Counted from the stretch's first letter, positions 47,332 through 57,002 are shown. The stretch is DNA of 64,000 nt from Chryseobacterium camelliae (GCF_030818575.1 NZ_JAUTAL010000001.1:248001-312000); one strand, 5' to 3'. Notes: generated by a model not told the origin, from the sequence alone. Program-made: numbers and translations.

Positions 47332-48471
47332 ATGAAAAAAAAGATCTGGCTTTCCTCACCTCACCTTTCAGGACATGAAATGCAGTATATTCAGGAAGCG
47401 TTTGATGAGAACTGGATCACTTCAATAGGAAAAAATATTGATGAGTTTGAATATTCCCTTGCACAATACATGGAGATGGACAACCATATTGTTGCACTCA
47501 ATTCTGCCACTTCTGCCATTCATATCGCTCTTATTTTATTGGGAACCAACTCTCAGGATGAAATAATAACCTCTTCATTTTCATTTGTGGCGTCTGCTAA
47601 TCCTATTATTTACTGTGGTGCCACGCCAATTTTCATAGATTCAGAAGAGGATACCTGGAATATGTGTCCTATTGCTCTGGAGCAGGCAATAAAGGACAGG
47701 ATATCAAAAGGTAAAAAGCCAAAGGCTATCATTGTCGTTCATCTTTATGGAATGCCTGCAAAGATGGACGAAATTCTGAAGATTGCTGAAGAATATGAAA
47801 TTACTGTTATTGAGGATGCTGCCGAAGCATTAGGCTCATCATACAAAGGGAAGTCCTGCGGAACATTCGGGCGTTTCGGGATTTTATCGTTTAATGGCAA
47901 TAAAATTATTACCACTTCAGGTGGCGGTGCGTTAGTTTGCCATACGCAGGAAGATAAGGATAAAGCAGTTTTTCTTTCCACCCAGGCAAGAGACCCTGCT
48001 CCCCATTATCAGCATTCCCATATTGGATATAACTACCGTATGAGCAATATCGTAGCGGGAATTGGTAGAGGGCAAATGGAAGTTTTGAAAGACAGGATTG
48101 AAGCAAGAAGAAAAATGCATGACTTTTACATCAGTCTTTTCAAGGATATTAAAGGGATAAAAGTTTTTTCTGAACCCACAGATGAATATTATTCCAATCA
48201 TTGGTTATCAGCAATCATTATTGATCCTGAAATTGCAGGAAAAACAAGAGAAGAATTAAGGATGGCACTTTTAGAAGAAAATATAGAGTCCCGGCCCTTG
48301 TGGAAACCGATGCATTTACAGCCGGTATTTTCAACATCTCCCTATTATGAAACCGATGTTTCTGAAAAACTATTTGAGAACGGTCTATGCCTGCCTTCAG
48401 GATCCAATTTGACTGAATCGGATAAAAAAAGGATTACAGATGTAATCGTTGATTTTTTTTCTGACCATTGA
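47332..48471 (+). CDS. UDP-4-keto-6-deoxy-HexNAc aminotransferase, DegT/PglE-like
   Basis: 379 aa PLP enzyme. The N-terminal WLSSPHLSGHEMQYIQEAFDENW is characteristic of PglE/WbpE-type proteins. EDAAEALGSSYKGKSCGTFG and the lysine Lys191 in SFNGNKIITTSGGGALV form the PLP site. Predicted product: a UDP-4-amino-4,6-dideoxy-HexNAc made from the product of the dehydratase at 19919. The usual PglD acetyltransferase is not adjacent; the only hexapeptide acetyltransferase of the window is at 30693. Last gene of module I. Confidence 0.9.
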   Translation: MKKKIWLSSPHLSGHEMQYIQEAFDENWITSIGKNIDEFEYSLAQYMEMDNHIVALNSATSAIHIALILLGTNSQDEIITSSFSFVASANPIIYCGATPIFIDSEEDTWNMCPIALEQAIKDRISKGKKPKAIIVVHLYGMPAKMDEILKIAEEYEITVIEDAAEALGSSYKGKSCGTFGRFGILSFNGNKIITTSGGGALVCHTQEDKDKAVFLSTQARDPAPHYQHSHIGYNYRMSNIVAGIGRGQMEVLKDRIEARRKMHDFYISLFKDIKGIKVFSEPTDEYYSNHWLSAIIIDPEIAGKTREELRMALLEENIESRPLWKPMHLQPVFSTSPYYETDVSEKLFENGLCLPSGSNLTESDKKRITDVIVDFFSDH

Positions 48472-48485
48472 ATACATAATTGTAA

Positions 48486-48535
48486 AAATTTAAACTGAAG
48501 GACCAATTTTCAAATTGGTCCTTCAGTTTAAATTT
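48486..48535. terminator. Perfect 24-bp inverted repeat, bidirectional-looking hairpin between modules I and II
   Basis: The sequence at 48486-48509 is the exact reverse complement of 48512-48535, with only two bases between them. The core is ACTGAAGGACCAATTT and its complement. It lies 15 bases after the module I stop. It most likely ends transcription of module I, although the run of T after it is short. Its length and perfection exceed those of other terminators in the window. Confidence 0.75.
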
Positions 48536-48561
48536 GTAAGATTAAACATACCCTTATAGCG

Positions 48562-48592
48562 TTAATTTCCGGAAATATTTTTTATATATTTG
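48562..48592 (+). promoter_or_regulatory. Promoter of polysaccharide module II
   Basis: TATATTTG at 48585-48592 matches the -7 consensus; TTA at 48562-48564, 20 bases upstream, is one mismatch from a -33 TTG. It directly follows the hairpin and precedes the GTG at 48610. Confidence 0.5.
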
Positions 48593-48609
48593 CCTGCAAT
48601 ACAAGTATT

Positions 48610-49185
48610 GTGAAAAAATATCCCTTCTGGAAAATGCTAATGGATTATGGTATTGCAGGTTTTTCTGTAGTGATTTTTTCTCCTTTACTTTTGATTCTGT
48701 TTCTTGTTGCTTCTTATGATACGGGGTTTCCAGGTATTTTTATTCAAAAAAGGATAGGAAAAGATGCCGTTCCATTTACAATTTACAAATTCAGAACCAT
48801 ACATCCGCTTACTTCCCGAAAATCTAACATAGGATCGTGGTTAAGAAGATCTAAGCTCGATGAACTACCACAACTATTCAATATTCTTAAGGGAGAGATG
48901 TCATTGATAGGGCCCAGACCGGATATTTCCGGATATTATGATCAGTTACAGGGCGAAAATCGTTTGATTCTCCAGCTGAAGCCCGGTATTATTAGTGAAG
49001 CCGGAATGAAGTACCGAAATGAAGATGAATTGCTTCAGCAACAGCAAAATCCTCTACAATACAATGATGAAGTGCTTTTCCCGGATAAAGTTAGGATGAA
49101 TCTGCAATATTATCATCAGCTCTCTTTTAAGAAAGATCTTTCTATAATTCTGAAAACAATTCACATATTACTATATAATACATAA
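48610..49185 (+). CDS. Initiating phosphoglycosyl transferase, small (module II, first)
   Basis: 191 aa with a GTG start. N-terminal hydrophobic re-entrant helix (about 8-35), then IFIQKRIGKDAVPFTIYKFRTI and the catalytic [25 protein letters not shown]. Its C-terminal third (LKPGIISEAGMKYRNEDELL, then VRMNLQYYHQLSFKKDL) belongs to a different subgroup from the enzyme at 46737, suggesting a different sugar substrate. First gene of module II, with its own promoter-like motif. Confidence 0.92.
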   Translation: MKKYPFWKMLMDYGIAGFSVVIFSPLLLILFLVASYDTGFPGIFIQKRIGKDAVPFTIYKFRTIHPLTSRKSNIGSWLRRSKLDELPQLFNILKGEMSLIGPRPDISGYYDQLQGENRLILQLKPGIISEAGMKYRNEDELLQQQQNPLQYNDEVLFPDKVRMNLQYYHQLSFKKDLSIILKTIHILLYNT

Positions 49186-49297
49186 TTTGAAATTTATTTG
49201 CCATATAGCCGTTTATAATCAAAGGATTTTCATAATTTAATTTCAATTATTCTATAAAATAGCGGTAGATTAATACGGGTGTTATACAAAATATAAA

Positions 49298-49305
49298 TAT
49301 ATTTG
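49298..49305 (+). promoter_or_regulatory. Putative -7 element for the second wzc
   Basis: TATATTTG matches TAnnTTTG and lies 58 bases before the ATG at 49363. No convincing -33 element is at the right distance. The 177-base gap before this gene also suggests a separate start. Confidence 0.4.
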
Positions 49306-49362
49306 CAACGTTTAATTTAAGTTAGAATAGATAATTTTAATTACAAAAATATAGTCCACCAA

Positions 49363-51714
49363 ATGGATCAAAAAGATACAAAAGAAGTCAGTTTTAAAGA
49401 ACTTATAAATCCTTATCTAAAGAATTGGAAATATTTTGTCGGGACAGTTTTTTTATTGTTGATCATAGCATTATACATTATAAAGTCTACGCCCCCTATA
49501 TATAAAATACAAACATCTGTACTTATTAAAGATGCAAAGAAAATGTCATCAGCATCTGGTGATTTTGGAATTCTTCAGACTTTAGGAGGTTTCAGTGGAA
49601 TGGGAACTAACAGTATCGAAAATGAATTGGGTGTTTTTGATTCTAAAACAATTGTAGAAGATGTATTGAAACAGCATAATTTTCAAACTCCTATTTACAC
49701 AAAACAAACATTCAATGATTTGGAACTATATGGTAAGACCAGCCCATACATTATCAATATCATTCAGGAGAAAAAAGATGTAGACCTGCCTAAAAAGCCT
49801 ATTAATATCAAAATCAGAGGCAATGATGTCGTGCTTTCTTCCGTAGAATGGAAAAAAGATGTAGTTACAGCATTTAATAAAACGATTAGTCTACCGTTTG
49901 CTTTGATCATGATCAGTAAAAATCCGGATTTTCAAGCGCCATACAAAGCTAAAATGTCTGATATTTATTTTAATTACAATACTTTTGAAGACACTGTTGA
50001 TGATTTTCAGAAATCATTAAATGTAGAGTTATTAGATAAAGATGGTACTATCATCAACCTTTCAGTAGACTTTGAAAATAAAGAAAAAGCAAAAGATTTT
50101 CTCAATGGATTGGTAAGGCAGTATAATGTATATGCTATTAATGATAAAAATATAGAATCGAAAAAGACGAAAGATTTTATTGATAAAAGAATCTTACTTA
50201 TTTCTAATGAGTTAGGAGATGTTGAAACTCAAAAAGAAGGATTCAAATCAAATAATAATATCGTTGATCTTCCTACAGAAGCTAAGATCAATCTGCAACT
50301 TAAAGAACAGAGTAAAGCACAATTATTAGAAATAGGTACCCAAATAGAGTTGACCAAAATACTTCGAAGTTCATTAGACAGAAAAGGGACAGAAGATGTA
50401 CTTCCGCTTAATATAGGTTTGGATAATGAGGCCGCAGGAAAAGCTATACAGGAATATAATACACTGGTTTTGCAAAGAAATAAATATCTGCAGGATGCTA
50501 CCCCGGATAACCCAATAGTAAAATCGGCCAATCGGCAAATTCAGGAAATGAAAACTTCTTTGGCAGAATCCTTACAAAAAAATGCAGTTTCGTTAGAATT
50601 TGCTAAGAAAAAGGTAGAAAGTCAATTAGGCGGTTCTGAACAGATGATCGGAAAAATACCAAAACAGGAAAAATTATTTAGAAGTATTGAAAGGCAACAG
50701 CAGATTAAGGAAAGTCTCTATCTGCTACTTTTACAAAAAAGGGAAGAAGCTGCAATAAGCATGGAAATTACCGCTGAAAAAGCAAGAGTTATTGATAAGG
50801 CATTTGTATTTAAAAAGCCTGTTGCTCCGAAGAAAATAATCATTTTAGGCGTATTCTTTGCTTTGGGTATTTTTATTCCTTTCCTGTTCATTTATTTTAA
50901 AAAATTACTGCAAAGCACCATTATTAATAGGGGGGATCTTACGAAAGTTACTACATTGCCAGTGATTGCTGAAATTCCTAAGCTTAAAAATAAACATCAT
51001 ACGCTTGTAAGTTTTAATGATATCTCTCCTATGGCAGAGGCATTCCGGATTTTAGTAACTAATCTGAGATTTTTACTGCCCTTAGGAGAGGGGCCTCATA
51101 TTATTTTGGTTACATCATCTGTAAAGGGGGAAGGAAAAACATTTGTATCCACTAATTTATCCACTGTACTGGCGTCTGCTCGCGATAAAGTACTAGTAGT
51201 GGGTGCTGATATAAGAAACCCTCAGTTACAGCGATATAATACTTCAATGAAAACGGCAAAAGGGCTTACAGAGTTTTTAAGTGGAGAAGATATTACTCTT
51301 AGTGAAGTAATTCATCCAAGCAGTTATAATGATAATTGTGATTTTATCTATTCAGGATCAATACCTCCAAACCCGACAGATCTTTTGCAAAACGGAAAGC
51401 TGGATGAATTATTAACACTTATTAAGGGACTGGGTAAGTATAAATATATAGTATTAGACACTGCTCCACTATTATTGGTAACCGACTCTTTCCTTATTTC
51501 TGATAAGAGCGATGTTGTGGTATTTGTTACAAGGTCTGAAGTGACAGAAAGAGGTTATATAGAATTTTTAAATAATTCTGTACAAGATAAAAAACTGAAG
51601 AATGTAGGCATCGTTTTAAATGATGTGTCGGAATCAAATTTCGGATACGGAAATAAGTACGGCTATGGGTATCAGGCTGAAGAAAAAAAATGGTGGCAGA
51701 AATTCTATAGATAG
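49363..51714 (+). CDS. wzc: Polysaccharide co-polymerase and tyrosine autokinase, Wzc-like (copy 2)
   Basis: 783 aa, full-length paralogue of the protein at 22952. Membrane helices lie at about 24-42 and 488-510. A Wzz domain and coiled-coil stalk surround the shared [20 protein letters not shown] segment. The kinase has SSVKGEGKT (about 585-593), [12 protein letters not shown] and YIVLDTAPLLL. The C-terminus has a tyrosine cluster ([11 protein letters not shown]). The two copies align over their whole length but differ in the periplasmic part, which may set different chain-length or polymer specificity. No wza accompanies it. Confidence 0.93.
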   Translation: MDQKDTKEVSFKELINPYLKNWKYFVGTVFLLLIIALYIIKSTPPIYKIQTSVLIKDAKKMSSASGDFGILQTLGGFSGMGTNSIENELGVFDSKTIVEDVLKQHNFQTPIYTKQTFNDLELYGKTSPYIINIIQEKKDVDLPKKPINIKIRGNDVVLSSVEWKKDVVTAFNKTISLPFALIMISKNPDFQAPYKAKMSDIYFNYNTFEDTVDDFQKSLNVELLDKDGTIINLSVDFENKEKAKDFLNGLVRQYNVYAINDKNIESKKTKDFIDKRILLISNELGDVETQKEGFKSNNNIVDLPTEAKINLQLKEQSKAQLLEIGTQIELTKILRSSLDRKGTEDVLPLNIGLDNEAAGKAIQEYNTLVLQRNKYLQDATPDNPIVKSANRQIQEMKTSLAESLQKNAVSLEFAKKKVESQLGGSEQMIGKIPKQEKLFRSIERQQQIKESLYLLLLQKREEAAISMEITAEKARVIDKAFVFKKPVAPKKIIILGVFFALGIFIPFLFIYFKKLLQSTIINRGDLTKVTTLPVIAEIPKLKNKHHTLVSFNDISPMAEAFRILVTNLRFLLPLGEGPHIILVTSSVKGEGKTFVSTNLSTVLASARDKVLVVGADIRNPQLQRYNTSMKTAKGLTEFLSGEDITLSEVIHPSSYNDNCDFIYSGSIPPNPTDLLQNGKLDELLTLIKGLGKYKYIVLDTAPLLLVTDSFLISDKSDVVVFVTRSEVTERGYIEFLNNSVQDKKLKNVGIVLNDVSESNFGYGNKYGYGYQAEEKKWWQKFYR

Positions 51715-51720
51715 CTTATT

Positions 51721-53175
51721 TTGAAAAGGGTAGTAAGTATAAAATCCAACTATGCACTCAATGTTTTGAGGGTAGGTTCAGGTGCAGCTGTTGGTATTAT
51801 TACTATGCCTTATCTCAATAGGGTTTTAGGAGCAGAACATATCGGTAAAGTAGAATATATTAATACCATTATCAACTATTTTTTATTGTTTACGGCTTTG
51901 GGAATTCCAATGTATGGTATAAGGGAAATTTCAAAAACAAGATATAAACCTGCAGAAAAAGCAAGGACTTTAGTAGAATTACTACTGATACTTGGAATTA
52001 CTACCGTCATATCTTATTGCTTGTTATTTGGTATACTATATAATTTGAATTATTTTGCCAGTTATAGGACGATTATTTTAATTTTAAGTTCTATGATATT
52101 TTTAACCAATATTGGGGCAGAATGGTACTTTCAGGGGATGGAAGATCAACTTTACATTACACTGCGTTATGTTGGTGTACGGATATTGATGGTCATATTC
52201 ATGTTTATGTATATAAAAACCCCACAAGATGATCATTTTTATGCTTTGTGTATTGTTATTACCAGCTGTGGGGCAAATATTCTTAATTTTATTATACTTT
52301 CCAAAGTCATTTACAAAGAAAAAGAGGATTTAAAACCCTTAAATATAAGAAAGCATATTAAACCTATATTGATGATGTTTATTGCAACTATTTCTGTAAG
52401 CATCTATATGTATATAGATTATTTTCTTATCGGAAGCATTGTAGGGGATAAATATGTGGGATATTATTCTGTGGCTAACAAATTAGTACGGTTTATCATA
52501 AGTTTTATCACTATCATTGGTGCGGTTATGCTTCCGAGATTGTCGTTATTATATAACGAGGATAAGGAAGTATACTTCAAATACCTGTACAAAAGTTTTA
52601 CTTTTTTGCTTCTGGCTTCTTTACCATTTACAGTATATTTTTTAGTTTTTGCAAAGCCTATCATCAATTTAATTGCGGGAACGGGGTTTGACGCTTCTAT
52701 ACTCACCATGAGGATCATATCACCTCTCTGTATTATTGTGAGTATAGCATATTTTATGGGGTTTCTGATTTTATATCCTCAAAATAAGGAAAAAATTTAT
52801 ACTTACGCTACTGTAATATCTGCCATATTCAGCGTAGGAGCCAATTTTTTTGCTATAAAGTATTATCAGCACAACGGGGCAGCAGTAATCGGAGTTTTAT
52901 CTGAGTTGATAGCCATAATTATTATGTTTGTGTTTTTAAGAAAAGAAAAGATGCTTCCTAAAGATATATTGTCAGTTAATACTTATAAAATTGTTCTTGC
53001 CTCTCTTACCATGCTATTAGCTTCAGTCTCTATAGTCTTTTTTTTCCCGGAAGGAATGGTGTTTTTTTTACTTTCTTCATTTATTTCTTGGGCAATATAT
53101 TTGTTAATGCTAGTGCTTTTAAAAGAGAAAGAAACGGGTCGTATTCTTCATACATTAAAGTTTAAATTAATTTAA
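51721..53175 (+). CDS. wzx: Oligosaccharide flippase Wzx (module II)
   Basis: 484 aa with a TTG start six bases after wzc copy 2; the next in-frame Met would cut off the conserved N-terminus (LNVLRVGSGAAVGIITMPYLNRVLGAEHIG), so TTG is preferred. About 12-14 membrane helices, with GIREISKTR and GAEWYFQGMEDQLYI typical of RfbX-type flippases. It belongs to a different subgroup from the module I flippase, consistent with a different repeat unit. Confidence 0.9.
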   Translation: MKRVVSIKSNYALNVLRVGSGAAVGIITMPYLNRVLGAEHIGKVEYINTIINYFLLFTALGIPMYGIREISKTRYKPAEKARTLVELLLILGITTVISYCLLFGILYNLNYFASYRTIILILSSMIFLTNIGAEWYFQGMEDQLYITLRYVGVRILMVIFMFMYIKTPQDDHFYALCIVITSCGANILNFIILSKVIYKEKEDLKPLNIRKHIKPILMMFIATISVSIYMYIDYFLIGSIVGDKYVGYYSVANKLVRFIISFITIIGAVMLPRLSLLYNEDKEVYFKYLYKSFTFLLLASLPFTVYFLVFAKPIINLIAGTGFDASILTMRIISPLCIIVSIAYFMGFLILYPQNKEKIYTYATVISAIFSVGANFFAIKYYQHNGAAVIGVLSELIAIIIMFVFLRKEKMLPKDILSVNTYKIVLASLTMLLASVSIVFFFPEGMVFFLLSSFISWAIYLLMLVLLKEKETGRILHTLKFKLI

Positions 53176-53245
53176 ATAACGACTTTTGAGTTGAGGGAGA
53201 TAAGAAAATGCCATTAATTTGCAAATCATAATAATTAAAATATAG

Positions 53246-54286
53246 ATGATATTACTTCTTTTCATTTTATTTGCACTCGTATCAATTTTTTATATTTTTG
53301 ATCCTAAAAATGAGATAATCAATATCACTATCCTTTGTTTACTGGCTTTAGTTTTAATCTTTGTTGCAGGTTTGAGAGATAAGAATATTGATAATGATTA
53401 TTATGTATATTTTTATAAATGGAGGGTAAGTGATCTGAAAAGTGATGTTGAATACTCTTTTATAATTATTAAACATTTTATAAAAAATTATCTCAGACTG
53501 AATTTTACGTATCTCTTATTGACTTATGCTATATTGGGTGTTTCTGCAAAATTTTACGGTATTAAAAAGTTAAGTCCCTTTTTATACGGTTCCATTTTAA
53601 TTTATTTAAGCCACTATTATATTCTTCATGAAATAACTCAAATCAGGATTGGCGTTGCGACAGGGTTTCTTTTAATCGGTTGTTTTTACATGTATAATAA
53701 AAATTATTTTATGTTTTTATTTTTCATGCTATTTGCAATCTTTTTTCATCAATCGAGTTCTATGGCTCTTTTTCTTATTTTAGTAGGGAATACTAAGAGA
53801 AACTTAAAGCCTTATCTCTTTTTAGTCCCTGTAGGCTATCTATTATATTTCTCTAATACCTATTTTAATGTTTCAATTCCGATTCCTTATTTTCAGGATA
53901 AAATTGATACTTATAAAGAGGCTACTGAAGCAGGCTTCATAAAAGATTCCGAGGTTAATGTATTTAATATTTTATTCTTATTGAGGATTGCTGTCCTTTA
54001 TTTGCTTATTTATTTTCAAGAAAGGGTTGGTAGTCATTTACCATCATTCTATTTCTTTATAAAGATGTATGCCATTTCTTTATTTACTTTCCTTTTTTTC
54101 TCTGATATTCCTGTATTTGCTTTCAGGATTCAGGAGCTTTTCGGTGTTGCAGAAATTATTCTCTTTCCTTCAATTATATTTATTTTTGCAGAACGATTCA
54201 GATGGATAGGCAAACTCATTATCTGGTGTCTTGCTTTAGTGTTATTGCTTATAGATATTTACTATGTAAAACTGATTGCAAAATGA
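53246..54286 (+). CDS. wzy: EpsG-family polysaccharide polymerase (Wzy-like, module II)
   Basis: 346 aa with about nine or ten membrane helices. AGLRDKNIDNDYYVY in the first periplasmic loop and HEITQIRIGVATGFLLIGCF, a conserved Arg loop, match the EpsG family, as does FFHQSSSMALFLIL. Intact, unlike the module I polymerase at 37631. It ends in an ATGA overlap with the next glycosyltransferase. Confidence 0.86.
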   Translation: MILLLFILFALVSIFYIFDPKNEIINITILCLLALVLIFVAGLRDKNIDNDYYVYFYKWRVSDLKSDVEYSFIIIKHFIKNYLRLNFTYLLLTYAILGVSAKFYGIKKLSPFLYGSILIYLSHYYILHEITQIRIGVATGFLLIGCFYMYNKNYFMFLFFMLFAIFFHQSSSMALFLILVGNTKRNLKPYLFLVPVGYLLYFSNTYFNVSIPIPYFQDKIDTYKEATEAGFIKDSEVNVFNILFLLRIAVLYLLIYFQERVGSHLPSFYFFIKMYAISLFTFLFFSDIPVFAFRIQELFGVAEIILFPSIIFIFAERFRWIGKLIIWCLALVLLLIDIYYVKLIAK

Positions 54287-55110
54287 AAAAGATTGCTATA
54301 CTGTTATCGACATATAATGGAGAAAAATTTTTGGAGCAACAGATTGAATCTTTATTAGTCCAGTCTTTTCAGAATTGGGATTTATTTATTCGTGATGATG
54401 GGTCTACAGATAGTACACTGTCAATTATTGAAAGATTTTGTACAAAATATAATAATATACATTTATTTGAATGTTCGGAAAATATAGGTGCCTGTGAATC
54501 ATTTCTTTGGTTACTTAAAAATACGGATGCGGAATATTACATGTTTTGTGATCAGGATGATATTTGGCAGCCTGATAAAATCTCTTTATCATTAAATTTA
54601 ATGAAAGAAACAGAATTGAAGCATACGGTTGGTTTGCCAATTTTAATTCATACTGATTTAAAAGTTGTGGACACCAACCTGAAAGAAATCAGTAGATCCT
54701 TTTGGAGTTATGCGAAATTGAAACAGCGTTATTTATCAGATTTTAATTACTTAGGAGTATGCAATGGTGTTACAGGATGTACTACATTGATCAATCAGAA
54801 TGTCAAAGATATAGTTTTCCCGATAAACACCAAACCACCAATGCATGATTATTTTATAGCATTGAAAGTTGCTAAATATGGAAAAATAGTATTCTTAGAT
54901 ACTCCTACGATACTGTATCGTCAGCATCAAAAAAATGAGGTAGGAGCTACTAATATAAATGTCGGTTACTTTTTTTTAAGATTAAAAAAAATTAAAGAAA
55001 CTATCCGAGATCAGATGGAAATGCATGCATTTTTAAAAGAATTCAATTATGGCTCCATGTTCAAATTTTACTATTTTAAACTAAGATATACCATAATTAG
55101 AAATATATGA
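54283..55110 (+). CDS. Glycosyltransferase family 2 (rhamnosyltransferase-like)
   Basis: 275 aa from the ATG at 54283, which overlaps the wzy stop (ATGA). LLSTYNGEKFLEQQIESLLVQSFQNW and IRDDGSTDSTL at the N-terminus, then YYMFCDQDDIWQPDKI (metal-binding DQDD) are characteristic of GT2 enzymes often called rhamnosyltransferases. PMHDYFIALKVAKYGKIV is the acceptor-side motif. Sugar specificity is not established. It overlaps the following gene by 4 bases. Confidence 0.88.
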   Translation: MKKIAILLSTYNGEKFLEQQIESLLVQSFQNWDLFIRDDGSTDSTLSIIERFCTKYNNIHLFECSENIGACESFLWLLKNTDAEYYMFCDQDDIWQPDKISLSLNLMKETELKHTVGLPILIHTDLKVVDTNLKEISRSFWSYAKLKQRYLSDFNYLGVCNGVTGCTTLINQNVKDIVFPINTKPPMHDYFIALKVAKYGKIVFLDTPTILYRQHQKNEVGATNINVGYFFLRLKKIKETIRDQMEMHAFLKEFNYGSMFKFYYFKLRYTIIRNI

Positions 55111-55895
55111 TTTCAGTATGCATGGCTACCTATAATGGTGAAAAATATATAAAGGAACAGTTGGATTCTATCTTGAAACAACTGAGCCAAAATGATGAGA
55201 TCATTATTTCAGATGATGGGTCTAATGACGAAACACTTTCAATTATTGACCGCTATAACGATAGCCGCATAAAAGTTTATCATCATACTCCTAAAAAACA
55301 AAAATTCAAGTTTGGCTATGTTTCAAAAAATTTTGAAAATGCTCTGATAAGAGCTAAAGGAGATTTTATTTTTTTATCAGATCAGGATGATGTTTGGCTG
55401 GATGATAAAGTAACGCGGCAGGTTGGCGCCCTACAACATGCAGATCTCGTATTATCAGATTGCCATATTGTTGACGAATCTTTAAATTCGATTTTCCCTT
55501 CAAAGTTTAAATTGGAAAATGTTAATGTTGGTTTCTGGAAAAATCTCTATAAATCGGGATATTTAGGATGTTGCATGGCATTCAAACGAGAACTTTTAGA
55601 ATACATTTTGCCAATTCCTGATGATGTTCCTCATGACTTGTGGATCGGTCTTGTTGTAAAGCATAAGAAGAACAAATTTAATTTATTAAACAGCCCCGAA
55701 ATATATTACCGCAGACATAAGCATAATGTTTCGGCTACCAGTGCTCTTCTTTCAGAAAAAGAAGGTAATCTTCCAGTAAACAATAATACCATGCTATTTA
55801 AGCTATCTTACAGATGGTACACATTAAAAGCATTTTGGAATAAATTTTACAGATGGCCTATTATAATTAATATAAGAAGGGATTTTAATCATTGA
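55107..55895 (+). CDS. Glycosyltransferase family 2 (rhamnosyltransferase-like)
   Basis: 262 aa, same subgroup as its upstream neighbour: VCMATYNGEKYIKEQLDSILKQL, IISDDGSNDETL, FIFLSDQDDVWLDDKV and PHDLWIGLVVKHKKNKF. The two probably arose by duplication and act in sequence on the module II repeat. ATGA coupling with the preceding gene. Confidence 0.88.
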   Translation: MISVCMATYNGEKYIKEQLDSILKQLSQNDEIIISDDGSNDETLSIIDRYNDSRIKVYHHTPKKQKFKFGYVSKNFENALIRAKGDFIFLSDQDDVWLDDKVTRQVGALQHADLVLSDCHIVDESLNSIFPSKFKLENVNVGFWKNLYKSGYLGCCMAFKRELLEYILPIPDDVPHDLWIGLVVKHKKNKFNLLNSPEIYYRRHKHNVSATSALLSEKEGNLPVNNNTMLFKLSYRWYTLKAFWNKFYRWPIIINIRRDFNH

Positions 55896-55928
55896 TTTCA
55901 CGATTAGATACATTTTATAATTTGCATA

Positions 55929-57002
55929 ATGAAAATTTTACATGTCATTACATTAGCTGATTTAGGAGGAGCACAAAGTGTTCTGATAAATATTTGCAAC
56001 CGTGCAGTAAAAGATGGTCATCAAACATATGTAATTTCAGAATCCGAAGGTCCTATGTGGAAACAATTGGATGATAAAATAATTAAAATTAAAATTAATC
56101 AACTTCAGAGAGAAGTAAATCCTTTAAAAGATTTTTCAACTCTGTTGCAACTTAGAAAGATATATAAGGAGATAAAACCAGATGTTATTCATCTCCATTC
56201 ATCAAAAATAGGACTCTTAGGTAGACTTGCTTTTCCTGCAAAAAGAATCATCTATACAGTCCACGGTTTTGACTCCGTAAGAACAGCCAACAGGAAATTT
56301 CTTATTTTCGAAAAACTTTTGAAAAACAAAGCAAGATATATTGTTGCAGTAAGCAATTACGATAAAGCAGCTTTGGTATCTGAAGGTATTACAGAAAATG
56401 TCGAGATGATTTATAATGGAATAAAAGATACTTATACAACTAACGAAGGTGAAGTGAGTTTATACGCTTCAGAGTATTTGGAGAATCTGCATAAAAATCA
56501 TATTGTAATCATGACCATTGCTAGGCTTAGCCCGCCTAAAGATTACCAGCTTTTTTGCAATGTAGCAGATCATTTCAAAAATGATGAACGCTTCAAATTT
56601 GTGTGGATAGGAAATAAAGAAGGAAATGGAAGCAATACCACTAATATTACCATGCTTGGAGAGCTTGTGGATGCTTATATATATCTAAAATATGCAGATC
56701 TTTTTTTATTGCCAAGCAAATATGAAGGATTGCCTATTTCAATAATTGAGGCTATGTGTTTTGGTGTTCCCGTAATCGCTTCGAATGTTGGTGGTATATC
56801 AGAAATTCTTAATAATGAAAATGGTTTTGCAGTGGAAAATAATGTTTTAGATTTTAAAAATGCCATAGAAAAGATAGTTAATGACCGCAAATTTTTTAAA
56901 TCATTTTGTAATGAAGCGAGATTGATCTATAAAAAAAAATTTACGATTGACAAAATGTATCTACAGTACATGGATTTATATAAAAATGTTATAATTAAAT
57001 GA
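55929..57002 (+). CDS. Glycosyltransferase family 4
   Basis: 357 aa GT-B enzyme. The N-terminal domain begins MKILHVITLADLGGAQSVLINI, a classic capsule GT4 opening; IHLHSSKIGLLGRLAF and YTVHGFDSVR follow. The donor domain has TIARLSPPKDYQLF and LPSKYEGLPISIIEAMCFG (EX7E). Donor sugar unknown. About 250 bases without a gene follow. Confidence 0.9.
   Translation: MKILHVITLADLGGAQSVLINICNRAVKDGHQTYVISESEGPMWKQLDDKIIKIKINQLQREVNPLKDFSTLLQLRKIYKEIKPDVIHLHSSKIGLLGRLAFPAKRIIYTVHGFDSVRTANRKFLIFEKLLKNKARYIVAVSNYDKAALVSEGITENVEMIYNGIKDTYTTNEGEVSLYASEYLENLHKNHIVIMTIARLSPPKDYQLFCNVADHFKNDERFKFVWIGNKEGNGSNTTNITMLGELVDAYIYLKYADLFLLPSKYEGLPISIIEAMCFGVPVIASNVGGISEILNNENGFAVENNVLDFKNAIEKIVNDRKFFKSFCNEARLIYKKKFTIDKMYLQYMDLYKNVIIK

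Larger units (their letters stand above)
19919..48471 (+). other. Surface-polysaccharide module I (Wzx/Wzy type)
   Basis: Twenty-three tightly packed, co-oriented genes including three broken ones. They comprise export (Wza, Wzc), five nucleotide-sugar pathways, Wzx, Wzy, about eight transferases and a PglC-like initiator. Gaps are mostly under 60 bases or negative. Two promoter-like sites are seen (19861, 22071). Whether the glycan is capsule, exopolysaccharide or O-antigen is not decided by sequence; a Wza/Wzc pair favours capsule or exopolysaccharide. Confidence 0.85.

Noticed and set aside
53216..53225. ATTTGCAAAT palindrome before the module II wzy gene
   Set aside because: Ten AT-rich palindromic bases are expected by chance here, and the nearby -7-like sequence has a mismatch.
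54202..54282. Extended N-terminus of the GT2 enzyme at 54283
   Set aside because: It overlaps the wzy gene and adds 27 unconserved residues before the typical KKIAILLSTYNG start. The ATGA overlap at 54283 is the natural junction.
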